A DNA stretch of 59,067 bases from an uncultured Sulfurovum sp. (GTDB lineage: Bacteria; Campylobacterota; Campylobacteria; Campylobacterales; Sulfurovaceae). The notes below the pieces were generated by a model. That model saw nothing but the letters and a program-made list of their open reading frames with translations. It did no database searches and was not told the DNA's origin. Of the stretch, positions 14,941 through 25,722 are shown piece after piece. Position numbers and translations under genes: made by a program. The stretch spans positions 1-59,067 of the forward strand of contig CACVAP010000102.1 of the NCBI GenBank assembly GCA_902727895.1, written 5' to 3'. The first letter of the stretch is position 1. Each line of letters opens with the position of its first letter.

Positions 14941-16164
14941 ATGAGAAGACTTAAATATTTGAATCATATCGTATTACTAACAGCTTTAGCCATAAGTTAT
15001 GGTGGTTGTGGAGATACTAAAAAAGCAGATGAAAACAACGCAGAAAAAACTGAAAAACATACGACTACAACTAAACCATTCATAAAAAAGTATGCTGTAG
15101 AAAATGCGCAAATAGACTATAAGATAACTGGGTCTATGGATTTAATGGGTAGTACCTCCAAAACAACAGGAAGCAAAAAACTAACTTTTTCAGAATATGG
15201 AAGTCATGAATTAAGTGAAGTCAATAAAGTTGAAGATCAGAACATCATGGGTAATAAAAAGATACTTAATACCCATACTTTAGACTACATCAAAGAAGCC
15301 ACACTCTATAAAGTTGATTTCAATAAAAAAAATATTCAAAGACTGAAAGTCCCTGCTTTAGCCATGATGATGGGTGCTGGAGACGAAGACATCCTAGCAA
15401 AAGGTCAGAAGATGATGGAGAATATGGGTGGAAAACAGGTTGGTATGGACAAAATCTTAGGGTATGACTGTGAGGTTTGGTCACTAATGGGTACAAAGCA
15501 GTGTCTCTACAAAGGTATTCCTCTTAGAGTTGAAACCAATATTATGGGGGTAAAAAGTCTTCTAATTGCGACAAAGGCTGACTTTGATTTTTCCATAGAC
15601 AAAAATATTTATAAACTTCCAAAATTTCCCATAGTTAATGCGCTCAATCAAACGACTATAGAGAAAAGTAAATTGGCTGAGATGGATGCAAAAGACAAAA
15701 AAGATGCCATAGAAGAGGGAAAAAGAATGGCTGAACTTGGTCAAACTTTCAAAGAAGGTCAAAAGAAAATTGAAGCCAATCCTAACATGAGCAAAGAAGA
15801 ACAAAAAGAAATGATGATAGAAGCTATGAGTAACTCAAAAGGTATGCAAAGTCAGCTAGAAAAGCAAAAAGCAATGATGCCTAAAATCATTGAACTTGTA
15901 AAATTCTACCGAGACTGTCTCGAAGATGCTAACTCTAAATCAGATGCCAAATCTTGTGATACCAAAGGACAAGCTTTATCTAAAAAAATGGGAATGGATG
16001 AAGAATTTGATGAAGATGACGAGGAAGATTCTAGAGCATGGACAGAAGCAGGAAGAGAAACCATTGTTTCAGAACTAAACCAAGAAATAAAAATGATAGA
16101 AAGCACGCTACCATGTATTCAAAAAGCAAAGAATATGATGGATTTAATGAACTGTAATCAATAA
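14941..16164 (+). CDS. Lipoprotein of unknown function, first gene of exported-protein operon
   Basis: AAGGATGAATA precedes the ATG. The 407-residue protein has a lipoprotein signal peptide (lipobox YGGC, about residue 23) and a Lys/Glu/Thr linker. A beta-rich domain follows (about 50-225; strands such as IDYKITGSMDLMG and LGYDCEVWSLMGTKQCLY), similar in feel to periplasmic LolA-like or DUF4412-type proteins. The last part is a helical, Met/Lys-rich region with paired cysteines (RDCLE...KSCD, LPCIQ...MNC). Function is not recognised. It is the first gene behind site A, 17 bases before the SH3-domain gene. Confidence 0.65.
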   Translation: MRRLKYLNHIVLLTALAISYGGCGDTKKADENNAEKTEKHTTTTKPFIKKYAVENAQIDYKITGSMDLMGSTSKTTGSKKLTFSEYGSHELSEVNKVEDQNIMGNKKILNTHTLDYIKEATLYKVDFNKKNIQRLKVPALAMMMGAGDEDILAKGQKMMENMGGKQVGMDKILGYDCEVWSLMGTKQCLYKGIPLRVETNIMGVKSLLIATKADFDFSIDKNIYKLPKFPIVNALNQTTIEKSKLAEMDAKDKKDAIEEGKRMAELGQTFKEGQKKIEANPNMSKEEQKEMMIEAMSNSKGMQSQLEKQKAMMPKIIELVKFYRDCLEDANSKSDAKSCDTKGQALSKKMGMDEEFDEDDEEDSRAWTEAGRETIVSELNQEIKMIESTLPCIQKAKNMMDLMNCNQ

Positions 16165-16181
16165 TCGGGAGCTTATGTTTA

Positions 16182-17237
16182 ATGTGGAAATTTAAAAAAA
16201 TAGTTTTATTACTTTCTCTAATGACTTCTGCAAGCTTTGCAGAAGTTCAACCTCTCTTTTATGAGACCTACAATTTTGAAAAAGATGATGTTTTGAACAT
16301 TCGAGAACAGCCAAACTACAAAGCTAAAAAGATTGGGGAACTGGGCTTGCACTATGATGTAGATATTTTAGAATGTCGTAATATCAAAACGTCAAAATGG
16401 TGTAAAATAGAATCCATCTATGCCACAGAACCCCAAGGTTGGGTTAATGCTAAATTTCTACAACCAAAACAACATCAAGAAGGTTATGTAACGGTTAAAG
16501 GTAAAAAAAGTACTTGTGATTATGTCATTAAATGTGAAGAAGAAAAACATAACACCCTTTGCCTTGTGGTTACAGGGTTTGGAGACGATATGAATAATCT
16601 AACACTTCAAACAAAATGGTTTAACCGTAAAAATTTAAAACCAGCGTCACGTTTTACAGCCATGTATGACGAACCTGAAGCTGATGGATACTGTAATGCT
16701 GATAAATATATTTATCAATACCAAAGTGATCAAAAGATCAAAGAACTGTCTAAGACATTTACAAGTCCAGCATTTACAATCGTTGGTCAACTAATGAACA
16801 CACTAAGACACAAAGATGAAAAAGCCATACAAAAAATCATTCATCCAAAAAGTGGTCTGAGACTTAGTGCTTTAAGTTACTTTGATAAAAAAAGCAGTCA
16901 ACACTTTAGTCAAAAGACATTTTTAGAAAATTATAATAGTCGGAACAAACTCTTTTGGGGACATACTGAAGCCAAAGGAGATGTGATTCAAAAAGATCTC
17001 TATGCTTATTTAGAAGAGCTACCTTCTGATGTCCCACATATTTCAAAAGTTATTGTGCTAAATGATTTAAAAAACTATCCTAAAAATCATAATCAAACTG
17101 TAAAGGCCTATGAAATTTATTGGACTTTAGATGAAGAACATAAAGAATATGCATACCAAGGTTTGGTTGTTATTCTAGAACAGTATGAAAATCAATGGTA
17201 CCTCGTGGGAATTACCAAAGACTATTGGACACCCTAA
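16182..17237 (+). CDS. Exported SH3-domain protein
   Basis: The 351-residue protein has a cleavable signal peptide (ending ASFA, about residue 20). Residues about 35-98 form a bacterial SH3 domain (DVLNIREQPNYKAKKIGEL...WCKIE...GWVNAKFL), which usually binds peptidoglycan or peptides. Next comes a cysteine-containing strand region (CDYVIKCEEEKHNTLC) and a C-terminal domain of about 150 residues that I do not recognise, ending WYLVGITKDYW. It lies between the leading lipoprotein gene and the giant VWA gene in one operon. The sequence supports periplasmic action. Confidence 0.7.
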   Translation: MWKFKKIVLLLSLMTSASFAEVQPLFYETYNFEKDDVLNIREQPNYKAKKIGELGLHYDVDILECRNIKTSKWCKIESIYATEPQGWVNAKFLQPKQHQEGYVTVKGKKSTCDYVIKCEEEKHNTLCLVVTGFGDDMNNLTLQTKWFNRKNLKPASRFTAMYDEPEADGYCNADKYIYQYQSDQKIKELSKTFTSPAFTIVGQLMNTLRHKDEKAIQKIIHPKSGLRLSALSYFDKKSSQHFSQKTFLENYNSRNKLFWGHTEAKGDVIQKDLYAYLEELPSDVPHISKVIVLNDLKNYPKNHNQTVKAYEIYWTLDEEHKEYAYQGLVVILEQYENQWYLVGITKDYWTP

Positions 17238-17263
17238 TAAAATTTTATAAAAAAGGATACAGA

Positions 17264-20200
17264 ATGCAACAGATGGTTATTTTATTTTCTTTACTCTTCT
17301 TCACTTTGTCTACTTGGGCAACACCAACATCACTTTATGAGATAGAACCTAACAATACTCCTGTAGAAGCAACACACTTTTCAGGAGAAATACTCTTAAC
17401 GGGTAAAATACATAAAGGTAATCAAGATGCTTTTATGTGGGAGATTAGTAAAGAAGATACCCTTTATGATTGGAGTATAGAACTTATTGGTATACCCAAT
17501 GCCATGACCCGTATAGATATGATGAATGTTATCTTTACTACTGATGGTAAAGAGGTTGAGGATTATCAAAAATTTTTCTCTTTTGGTACAAAAACAGGAA
17601 ATAAACCTGTTTATTTACGAAATATTCTTGTTAGTGAAGGAAAATATTTACTGGCACTAAGCTCTAACGCTACAGAGGAACAAAGCTATCAAATTATTTT
17701 AAAAAAACATCGAAAATCTTCTCGTCAAATAAAAGAGAGTTCTAAAAAAAATGCTACGAAGGTCACCATACGCTATAACAATGACCATACTTATTACCAT
17801 TATAATTTTTTAAAACCCACACAATGGTTTCAATTTAAAGTTGATAAAAAAGACCATTTAAAACTCTGGACAATAAGAGGGATAAATACCATTGGACATA
17901 AAACAAAAGTAAAACTTTTCAACGAACAAAACAAAGTATTAGCTCAAAGTGAAAGCAATAAATTTGGAAAGTTTAAAATGCTAGATTTAGAATTAGATGA
18001 AGGAAAATATTACCTACAATATGAAGGCAAAGAAGAAGGTACTTCCTCAGCAATCAAAGTTTATAGTACAGGACAACAAAAAATCGACCAAAACGAAGTA
18101 GAACCAAATAATAAAATACACATAGCCAATGCCATTAATTATAAAAAGACCATTCATGGAAAAGTTGATAAGGCAAGAGAATATGACTATTTTTCATTCT
18201 CCATTCCTAAAAAATTTGAAGAAAAAGTTTTTGATATTGAATTAACAACAACAGACAAAGGAAGCTACTTTCACTTAGAAAATAGAGAAGGGAAAAAGAT
18301 TCAAAGAAAAAAAGTTGATGCTAACTTAAGCATAAAAAATCTTAGACTTAATGCTGATGAGACTTATTATATTTCACTCTACACTCAAAAAAAAGATGCA
18401 GAATATAGTTTTAAATTTTCAGAATTTAGGAAACATACTAAAAGTGAAGAAATTGAACCTAATGATACTGTTAAAAATGCGCATACTATTGAACTAGAGC
18501 AACAAGTAAATGCTTATTTTCAAGGTGATGAGTATGATTGTTTTCAATTTAATATTGAAAAACCAAACACACTTTGGAATATTACAGCTTTAGGTGAAAA
18601 GGTAGAGCGTCTAAAAATATTTAAAGGATTAATAAACACTACACTACTTTCAATTTCCAAGACTAAAGGTCAAGAATTAGCATTAAAAAACCTCTTGTTA
18701 CTTCCAGGAAACTACCGATCTTGTGTCAATGGTAAAAATGGAGCCTACAGTTTTTCTGTTAATGAAGCATCTCTAAGTGATTTAAATATTAGTTCATTAG
18801 ACAAGATAGAACATGAGCCAAACCAAAATAAAAGTCAAACCAATGAATTACTTTTTAATATGAGTAAAAAAGGGGTACTTGAACACAAACAAAATGAAGA
18901 CTATTTCCACTTTACACTCAAAAACTATGAACGTATTCGATTGACAGCAACACCTCCTAAAAATGGAGATGTACGCATGAAATTAATATCTGACTTAGAA
19001 ACCATAAAAGCCTATCCAGATATTGGAACGCCATCTGTTATAGAAGGGGTTTATCCTCCGGGGAGATACATTATTGATTTATGGTCGAAGAAGCCAAGTT
19101 ACGGCTTATATGATTTAAAATTAGAGCGACTAAACTTTTTTGATGCTAATGCTAGTGAATTGAACATCACAATGAAAGTCGTCAATGCCAATGATGAAGT
19201 AGCTACCTATAGTGAATCTGGTCAGAAAGTAAATTTCTCTATTGAAATGGAAAGTAAAAAAAATCTAGAACTAAATATTAGCTCGCATATTAGTGACAAT
19301 TCTTGGGAACTCAATAACAACAAAATAATAAGCCTAAAGAGTAAAAAAAAGAAAAACATTCCTTTTGAACTAATCATTCCTAAAAACATAGGAAAAATAC
19401 CTGTAGTCACTACTCTTAAGTTTACTAATAAAAGTGGAGCATTTAAAACTGTCTCTTTTAAAATAACACCAAAAGACAATGCCAAACCTCTGAACCCTTA
19501 TACAGACTGGGGTATACCCGAAAAGATGTTGGGAGGACTCAATGTTGCACGTTTGGACTTTGGTGCTAAGAGAATACTAGAACATAAGGAAACACAGTTA
19601 GGCTATGTTCCAAAAATTGCTAATGGTTATCATCATTTATTTGATGATATTGTCTATAGTAGTGGTTTTTATCTGTATGCTAATCGTAAAAGTGCAGATG
19701 AGAATGTAACTATTCAGTTAGCTGGTAATGTCGCAAGTGACATAATAGGCGTTGTACTAAACCCTTTTAGTAGAGGTAGCCGTGCAGAACAATTAAAAGA
19801 TTTCTCTATTGCACTTTCTTTAGATGGTAAAACATACACGCATGTCTATAAAGGTGTTTTAGGCTTAGAACGTCAAGACCAAGCCTTTGCTTTTGATAAA
19901 CCTTATAAAGCCAAATATGCAAGATTGACCTTGCATAACTCCTATCAAAACAAAACTAAAGGAGCTATAGCCTTAGGCGAGTGGAAGGTTATTGCTAAAC
20001 CACAAAGTGTTCAAGGACTAGAAGCTTTTAACCTAAGTAGTCCAAAACTTGGTGGGCATGTTGTCAAGTCTTCACATGATTTAGGAGGAGCTTGGGACAA
20101 ACGTGTCCTAACAGAGAAAGAAGATATTAGCACAAATCATTGGTTGTACAAAAAAGATAAAACTGTGTCATGGATAGTAGGTTTTAAAAATGAACGTATG

Positions 20201-22225
20201 GCAAAAATTACGGACATAAATTGGAGAGAAACAAAAAAGAGTAAAAAAGAGACTTACATGAAAAATGTCAAAGTTTTACTCTCAACACAAACCCCAAATG
20301 GACCATGGGAAGAGATGCCTTTATGGAACAAAAATTCTACGCTTATGAATACCTACCATTTTGAAAAGCCTACATGGGCAAGATATGTTAAATTTGTTTT
20401 TTCCATAGAAAAAGATGCACGTTATGCCTTTCCTGAAGAGCTTCAAGTAATGGAAGCAAAGTCCTCTGCTGACTATCGTTCTATCTTTGGAGAGTGGGGA
20501 GAGACGAATCATCAAGCTTTTTATGAGTATCAACAAGAAAAAACTAATCTACCCTTAAAAGGAATTACAGGGAATGAGAGTAAAGAAAAATCCTTTACTT
20601 TAGAAGTAAATCAAAGTATTCAAGGTCGTGTTTCAGTTGCTAATCATGAAGAAGATTGGTATAAGATTATTATTCCTGAAGGTCATAACCAATTCCACCC
20701 TACTTTCTCTGGAAAGAACTCTGTAGACGTAAGCTATGAACTCTTTGATGATAAAGATAATAAACTAATGCCCAATAAAACTATAAAAACACCACTTAAA
20801 CATGATTATTGGTTTGAGGTAGAGGCAGGAACTTACTATTTAAAAGTAAAACAACCCCCTATTTCAGTGGTATTTGCATGGGATAACAGTGGTTCAGTCT
20901 CTCCATATCATGCAAAAATATTTTCGGCTGTCAACAACTATACACAAACTATTCAAGCTAAAATTGATGCTGTAAACCTTTTATGTTTTAACCAAACCAA
21001 TACCTTTATACTCTCTGATTTCTCAGATAACCCAATGCAGATACAAGGTATTTTTAATAACTTTGATAGAGACTGTTCTGACAGTGATGCTGAACGTCCT
21101 CTACGAATCTCTTCCGAAGCATTAAAAAACAGAGATGGAACTAAGGGTGTGATTATTATCGGTGATGCTGTGGGTAGTCGTGATAAAAAACTTTGGTCTG
21201 TACTTGAAGAAGTTAAACCTAAAGTTTTTTCCATTCGTGTAAAATCACAATACCAAGACAATGGACTGTATGAAGGCATCATGCAAAGTTGGTCTCGTGT
21301 CAACAATGGAACCTACACTGTAGTGAGTGATGGGGTTGAACTTTATAAAGCCATTAATAGAGCCTCAGCAATATTAAGACGACCTGTTTACTACATGCTT
21401 CAAGCCCAAAGTAACTATGTACGACCTTTAGGTGATGGAATTTTAAAAGTAATGCCTAATCCTCAAAAAAAAGTCAATAAAGACTTTGCCATAGAACTTA
21501 TTTTAGATGCGTCAGGAAGTATGCTTAAACGCATTAAAGGTAAACGAAGAATCGCCATTGCAAGAGATGTACTTAAAAAAGCTGTGACAGATATTATCCC
21601 AGCTGAAACACAAGTGGCACTTAGAGTCTTTGGGCATAAAAAAGCTGACAGTTGCCGAACTGATTTAGAGATGAGGTTACAGCCTCTCAATGTAAAGAAA
21701 ACAACAAATATTATTTCTAAAATCAATGCTAAAAACTTGGCTAAAACACCCATCGCTGACTCCTTGGCTAAAGTAGCTGATGACTTGAAAAAAGTCAATG
21801 GTAAAAAAGTCGTCATCTTAGTAACCGATGGAGAAGAGACTTGTGACGGAGACCCTGCTAAAGAGATACAAATGCTCAAAGATAAAGGCGTTGATGTACG
21901 TATTAACATTGTTGGATTTGCCATAAATAATGAAGCGTTAAAAGCTCAATTTAAATCATGGGCAGAGCTTGGTGATGGAAACTATTTTGAAGCAGATGAT
22001 AAAGAATCGTTAAATGAAGCTGTCAAAAAAGCCTTACAAGTACCCTATAAAGTTTATAATAAAACAGATGAAATAGTCGGAACAGGTGTTGTTGGAGATG
22101 AGCCAATAAAACTTAAAGGTGGAAGCTATAAAGTAGTCATTGAAAGTTCACCCGAGCAAGTTTTTGAAGACGTTACCGTTATAGGGGAACAGATGAAAGA
22201 AGTAACATTAAAGGATGAAAAATGA
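17264..22225 (+). CDS. Giant exported PPC / double-VWA protein
   Basis: The start is ATG at 17264 after AAAAGGATACAGA; the frame is open further upstream but overlaps the SH3 gene without a ribosome binding site. The product has 1653 residues and a signal peptide (ending STWA). Four pre-peptidase C-terminal-like (PPC) beta domains begin with EPNN-type motifs near residues 26, 279, 397 and 517, and a fifth lies near 1085. A discoidin-like strand region spans about 760-970. Two von Willebrand A domains follow with intact metal sites, DNSGS at about 1207 and DASGS at about 1415; the second is canonical (TDGEETCDGD). A short beta domain closes the chain. It looks like an adhesin or surface scaffold. 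Its stop overlaps the next start (ATGA). Confidence 0.75.
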   Translation: MQQMVILFSLLFFTLSTWATPTSLYEIEPNNTPVEATHFSGEILLTGKIHKGNQDAFMWEISKEDTLYDWSIELIGIPNAMTRIDMMNVIFTTDGKEVEDYQKFFSFGTKTGNKPVYLRNILVSEGKYLLALSSNATEEQSYQIILKKHRKSSRQIKESSKKNATKVTIRYNNDHTYYHYNFLKPTQWFQFKVDKKDHLKLWTIRGINTIGHKTKVKLFNEQNKVLAQSESNKFGKFKMLDLELDEGKYYLQYEGKEEGTSSAIKVYSTGQQKIDQNEVEPNNKIHIANAINYKKTIHGKVDKAREYDYFSFSIPKKFEEKVFDIELTTTDKGSYFHLENREGKKIQRKKVDANLSIKNLRLNADETYYISLYTQKKDAEYSFKFSEFRKHTKSEEIEPNDTVKNAHTIELEQQVNAYFQGDEYDCFQFNIEKPNTLWNITALGEKVERLKIFKGLINTTLLSISKTKGQELALKNLLLLPGNYRSCVNGKNGAYSFSVNEASLSDLNISSLDKIEHEPNQNKSQTNELLFNMSKKGVLEHKQNEDYFHFTLKNYERIRLTATPPKNGDVRMKLISDLETIKAYPDIGTPSVIEGVYPPGRYIIDLWSKKPSYGLYDLKLERLNFFDANASELNITMKVVNANDEVATYSESGQKVNFSIEMESKKNLELNISSHISDNSWELNNNKIISLKSKKKKNIPFELIIPKNIGKIPVVTTLKFTNKSGAFKTVSFKITPKDNAKPLNPYTDWGIPEKMLGGLNVARLDFGAKRILEHKETQLGYVPKIANGYHHLFDDIVYSSGFYLYANRKSADENVTIQLAGNVASDIIGVVLNPFSRGSRAEQLKDFSIALSLDGKTYTHVYKGVLGLERQDQAFAFDKPYKAKYARLTLHNSYQNKTKGAIALGEWKVIAKPQSVQGLEAFNLSSPKLGGHVVKSSHDLGGAWDKRVLTEKEDISTNHWLYKKDKTVSWIVGFKNERMAKITDINWRETKKSKKETYMKNVKVLLSTQTPNGPWEEMPLWNKNSTLMNTYHFEKPTWARYVKFVFSIEKDARYAFPEELQVMEAKSSADYRSIFGEWGETNHQAFYEYQQEKTNLPLKGITGNESKEKSFTLEVNQSIQGRVSVANHEEDWYKIIIPEGHNQFHPTFSGKNSVDVSYELFDDKDNKLMPNKTIKTPLKHDYWFEVEAGTYYLKVKQPPISVVFAWDNSGSVSPYHAKIFSAVNNYTQTIQAKIDAVNLLCFNQTNTFILSDFSDNPMQIQGIFNNFDRDCSDSDAERPLRISSEALKNRDGTKGVIIIGDAVGSRDKKLWSVLEEVKPKVFSIRVKSQYQDNGLYEGIMQSWSRVNNGTYTVVSDGVELYKAINRASAILRRPVYYMLQAQSNYVRPLGDGILKVMPNPQKKVNKDFAIELILDASGSMLKRIKGKRRIAIARDVLKKAVTDIIPAETQVALRVFGHKKADSCRTDLEMRLQPLNVKKTTNIISKINAKNLAKTPIADSLAKVADDLKKVNGKKVVILVTDGEETCDGDPAKEIQMLKDKGVDVRINIVGFAINNEALKAQFKSWAELGDGNYFEADDKESLNEAVKKALQVPYKVYNKTDEIVGTGVVGDEPIKLKGGSYKVVIESSPEQVFEDVTVIGEQMKEVTLKDEK

Positions 22226-25200
22226 AAAGAGTAATGGTTCTATTTTTACTAATGTTCTTCACACTATTTATGGTGGCAGAAGAAGAGTTTGACAGTTTTG
22301 ATGATGAAGAGACAGCCTTTGTAATTAAAACTAAAAAACCAAAGATTCTTGTAAAAAAAGATTCAACAGAAGAGAAAGACGCTGTTAAGTTTTCAAAAGC
22401 TTCTGTTGGAGAAAACCAAGCCATTAGTATGTCTGTGAAGAACTTTTTAGTCTTTTCAAAACTTAAAGAGATAAATGCCCGATACCTTGTACTCAATCTT
22501 GAATTAAACAACATTTTAAAGTCTCAAAAAGTCATTGTCTCCAATGGTTCAAACCATCCTAGCTCATGGGTTAACAAAAGCAGTGAAGATTATGAGTACA
22601 AAGAAGCGATTCCACTTTATCAGATTCCAAACATTAAACAACATCTTTATTTACGTGTCAATAATAAAGAAGAAAAGAAAATAGATGCAATGTCATTGCT
22701 ACTTGATAAACCTTTACTGGCATTTAATAGCAATCAAGTAGAAGTTTTACCTAAAAAGTTTAGAGAAGGTCAATTAGCATTTAGGCTTCCTAAACGTACC
22801 AAAATAAAACAACTTTCCCTACACTACTATGACACAAAATATGGAAACATAAACATACCCATACTTGGTGAGATGAAACACAAGACTAGAGCCGTAAGTA
22901 GTTTGTCTAAAACTAAAAGTGAAAAGATGAATGACAACTTTTCACTCTCGGTCACAGGTTATGAAACACAAGATAAAATAGGAGAAAACGAAGCGCCTAA
23001 AGACGGTCAGTTTGAGATTGTAGAGATAGACATTGAGAGTAAGCTCTATGCACTGTTAGCATTTAATCCTTCTGAACGCTTTTACTTAAATATTGGTAAT
23101 ACACACAGTGTAAAGCTACACCCCATTACCCAAGCCTTACCTATGGGGTTATACACTTCAGCTTCACTCGCTCCAGGTTCTAACAACAAATTTCGTTTGG
23201 CATTTTATGTACCAAAAGGAATGGAAAAACAGTCTCGTAGTTTGATGCTAGAACTAAAAGGTAAAGACATTCTTATTCCTATTCAAAAAGGCAATGTGAA
23301 TTTGAGTAATACTGTATTGGCTAAAAGTTCTATTGAAGGAACTTCTTTAACGGTCAACGCTGTCTATTCTCATAATAAAAATATTCTAATTGATGTAACC
23401 TTTTATGATGAGGATGATGACTATGCTACAAGGTTACATAATGCATTTAAACTCAATGATAAAGCTCTAAAAAAGAGCAATACACTATTTGGTTTTAAAA
23501 ATAAAGAGGTCATTTTAAACAATTCTAAAAAACGTGTTCTTTTATGGTTTGATGCCCAATTTGATGAAAAAAAACCATTGCACTTAACCTCTACTATCTT
23601 TGAGTTGTTAAACTTTAAAATAGACAAAAAACCAGAAGCTTTACCTGAGAATTTAAAATACTTTTTGACCAAGAATTATAACTATCAACATAAACTAGAT
23701 GCTGTTGACAGAAAAGTATTGGCAATGGTCAAAACCTTTAAAGCTAAGAAGTCTAAAGAAGAAAAAGCTAAAACCACCAAGCGAAAACAGCATGTTGCTA
23801 CTTTAGAAAGCATCAAAGAGAAAAGCAAATTTATTAGCATTCCAGCTCTATCTGCCAGTGCGTATGGCGAAGAGAAAATTGCTAAGCTACAAACAGTTGA
23901 TGAGTTAATAGAAGCATTAAAAACATTAGAATGGGTACCCTCAGCTTATAAACCCACTACAGCTATCTACTCTACTCCTGCTATTTTCACCCAAGGATGG
24001 AGCAGTGAAAATGAAATGTTTAAAGCCATTTATAATCGAGTTAAAGAAAAAGGAGTACAGTTCGGTTTTTATACTCTAAGTGAAGCAGGAGAACAAGAGC
24101 TTAAAGTATTGGCTAAAAATATCCCTATGAATAAGAATATTCCTTTTATTGAGTGGATAGAGGAAGGGAAAAATCGTTCCTTAGTTCTGCCATTTTTAAA
24201 ACCATTGGATGAGGTTAAAAAGTATGTGACAAAGAAGCAATATCTTAAAAGCATCAAAGAAAAACAAGCTACCATAGAAATGAAGTTAACTTATACCCCG
24301 AAAAATGATGGAAGCTCCGTAGGTAGCTTTGGCATGTTTGGGGGTGCGTTAAATGGTGCAAAAACTACAGAAAAGACTAATATTATCTTTAAAAAGTCTT
24401 GGAATTTAGATGAGATATCTGATACACCCGTGGATATTTTCTTTCCTGAAACAACAGCGTTTTACACTGATAATAATGGAACACATCAAGATACTGCTCA
24501 TGGCTTAAGTACTAAAAAAATAGAGCCTAAAGTATTAACCATAAATATTACTATGCCTGATGGAAAACTTGATACTTATGAACACCACTTTCAAAAGAAG
24601 CAGGAGTTAAAAGATGTGTTCTTTACTTTTGCTTTGGCTACGCCTGATATGCCGAAAGGAGTAATTGAAAAAATGGAGGAAAAAAGGAAAGCACTTATTG
24701 GGAATAAAGATAAAAATAAGATAGATCCTTTAAACAAACTTCAATGGTCAAATAGAGTTAAAATATATAAATTTACTGCTTTGCAAACTCAATATGAACA
24801 AGAGTTACAAAAGACATTAAAGGTTCAAGCATATCGAAATAAAAGACCACGCATTATTATGTCAATGTTGGAAAGAAGATCTAATAAACAACTACTTAGT
24901 TACTTAGATTTACGACGGGTTTACAATGATGTATATGGTACAGAAAAAGCGATTCACTCCTTCAATATTATGAGTGGTATCTTTAATGCAAAGGCTGAAA
25001 ACACTGCTCTCCCTAATGGAAAAAATATCACTTCTTATTGGCTTAATCAAGTAGATTCCAACTTAGTACTTATCTCACCTGAGAATAAAAAAGAAGTTAT
25101 TAATATAATGCAAAAGAATAAGATAGATATAAAAATAATTACAAGATTAAAAACAAGTAATAAAATTTGGCTATACCCACTAAAAATTAAAAAAGATATA

Positions 25201-25671
25201 GGATGGTTAGAAATCAATCCCCACACATACGAAACCAATTCTGTTTATGAAAATGGTATGTACGGAGTAGCTGAACGTTCAGAAATGGATATGGCAATAG
25301 ATTCCGTGAGTAATTACTTTGTAGGTTTCTTTTCAGGAGTACTGGTTTCACAAGTATCTATGTTTGATACCTTAGTTGATAGTAAAGATTATTGTGACAA
25401 TGTCAAACAAGCTAAGGTCTTAGCTAATAACGCGTCTTGTCTTGTCGCTGTAGGAACAACAAGAGATGTGGCTGGAGCCATTAGTGCAGGAACAGGTTGT
25501 TTTGGACATTCTAAAACGTCTAAAGCTATTGGGATAGGTGGTGGAATGGCAGGAAATAAAACCACACAAGGAAAAATAATAGGTGGAATTGCAGGGTTTG
25601 GTAATGGTTTTGGAGATGGTGTCTCTTTTTATTTTGAAATGGCAGAAAAATATGTTGGGAATTGTAGCTAA
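22222..25671 (+). CDS. Large exported partner of the VWA protein
   Basis: The 1149-residue protein starts within the ATGA overlap with the VWA gene and has a signal peptide (to about residue 19). The N-terminal half is beta-rich with several domains of unknown type. The middle contains Lys/Glu-rich helices, and around residues 580-640 a segment (TQGWSSENEMFKAIYNRVKEKGVQF) that resembles a transglutaminase-like core. Later, DIGWLEINPHTYETNSVYENGMYGV resembles a motif following such domains. The last 90 residues have Gly-rich zipper repeats (GIGGGMAGNKTTQGKIIGGIAGFG) that could insert in a membrane. The translational coupling to the VWA gene argues for equal amounts and a shared complex. Catalytic assignment is tentative. 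Confidence 0.6.
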   Translation: MKRVMVLFLLMFFTLFMVAEEEFDSFDDEETAFVIKTKKPKILVKKDSTEEKDAVKFSKASVGENQAISMSVKNFLVFSKLKEINARYLVLNLELNNILKSQKVIVSNGSNHPSSWVNKSSEDYEYKEAIPLYQIPNIKQHLYLRVNNKEEKKIDAMSLLLDKPLLAFNSNQVEVLPKKFREGQLAFRLPKRTKIKQLSLHYYDTKYGNINIPILGEMKHKTRAVSSLSKTKSEKMNDNFSLSVTGYETQDKIGENEAPKDGQFEIVEIDIESKLYALLAFNPSERFYLNIGNTHSVKLHPITQALPMGLYTSASLAPGSNNKFRLAFYVPKGMEKQSRSLMLELKGKDILIPIQKGNVNLSNTVLAKSSIEGTSLTVNAVYSHNKNILIDVTFYDEDDDYATRLHNAFKLNDKALKKSNTLFGFKNKEVILNNSKKRVLLWFDAQFDEKKPLHLTSTIFELLNFKIDKKPEALPENLKYFLTKNYNYQHKLDAVDRKVLAMVKTFKAKKSKEEKAKTTKRKQHVATLESIKEKSKFISIPALSASAYGEEKIAKLQTVDELIEALKTLEWVPSAYKPTTAIYSTPAIFTQGWSSENEMFKAIYNRVKEKGVQFGFYTLSEAGEQELKVLAKNIPMNKNIPFIEWIEEGKNRSLVLPFLKPLDEVKKYVTKKQYLKSIKEKQATIEMKLTYTPKNDGSSVGSFGMFGGALNGAKTTEKTNIIFKKSWNLDEISDTPVDIFFPETTAFYTDNNGTHQDTAHGLSTKKIEPKVLTINITMPDGKLDTYEHHFQKKQELKDVFFTFALATPDMPKGVIEKMEEKRKALIGNKDKNKIDPLNKLQWSNRVKIYKFTALQTQYEQELQKTLKVQAYRNKRPRIIMSMLERRSNKQLLSYLDLRRVYNDVYGTEKAIHSFNIMSGIFNAKAENTALPNGKNITSYWLNQVDSNLVLISPENKKEVINIMQKNKIDIKIITRLKTSNKIWLYPLKIKKDIGWLEINPHTYETNSVYENGMYGVAERSEMDMAIDSVSNYFVGFFSGVLVSQVSMFDTLVDSKDYCDNVKQAKVLANNASCLVAVGTTRDVAGAISAGTGCFGHSKTSKAIGIGGGMAGNKTTQGKIIGGIAGFGNGFGDGVSFYFEMAEKYVGNCS

Positions 25672-25722
25672 TTTATAATGACAATATTTACAAATCATCA
25701 GAGATTATATAAAGGATAAACA

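Noticed and set aside
21463-21924. Long antisense frame under the second VWA domain (and similar ones at 20953-21306, 54265-53951, 41917-41564)
   Set aside because: They lie wholly within strongly supported genes on the other strand, lack ribosome binding sites, and encode composition-biased shadow peptides.
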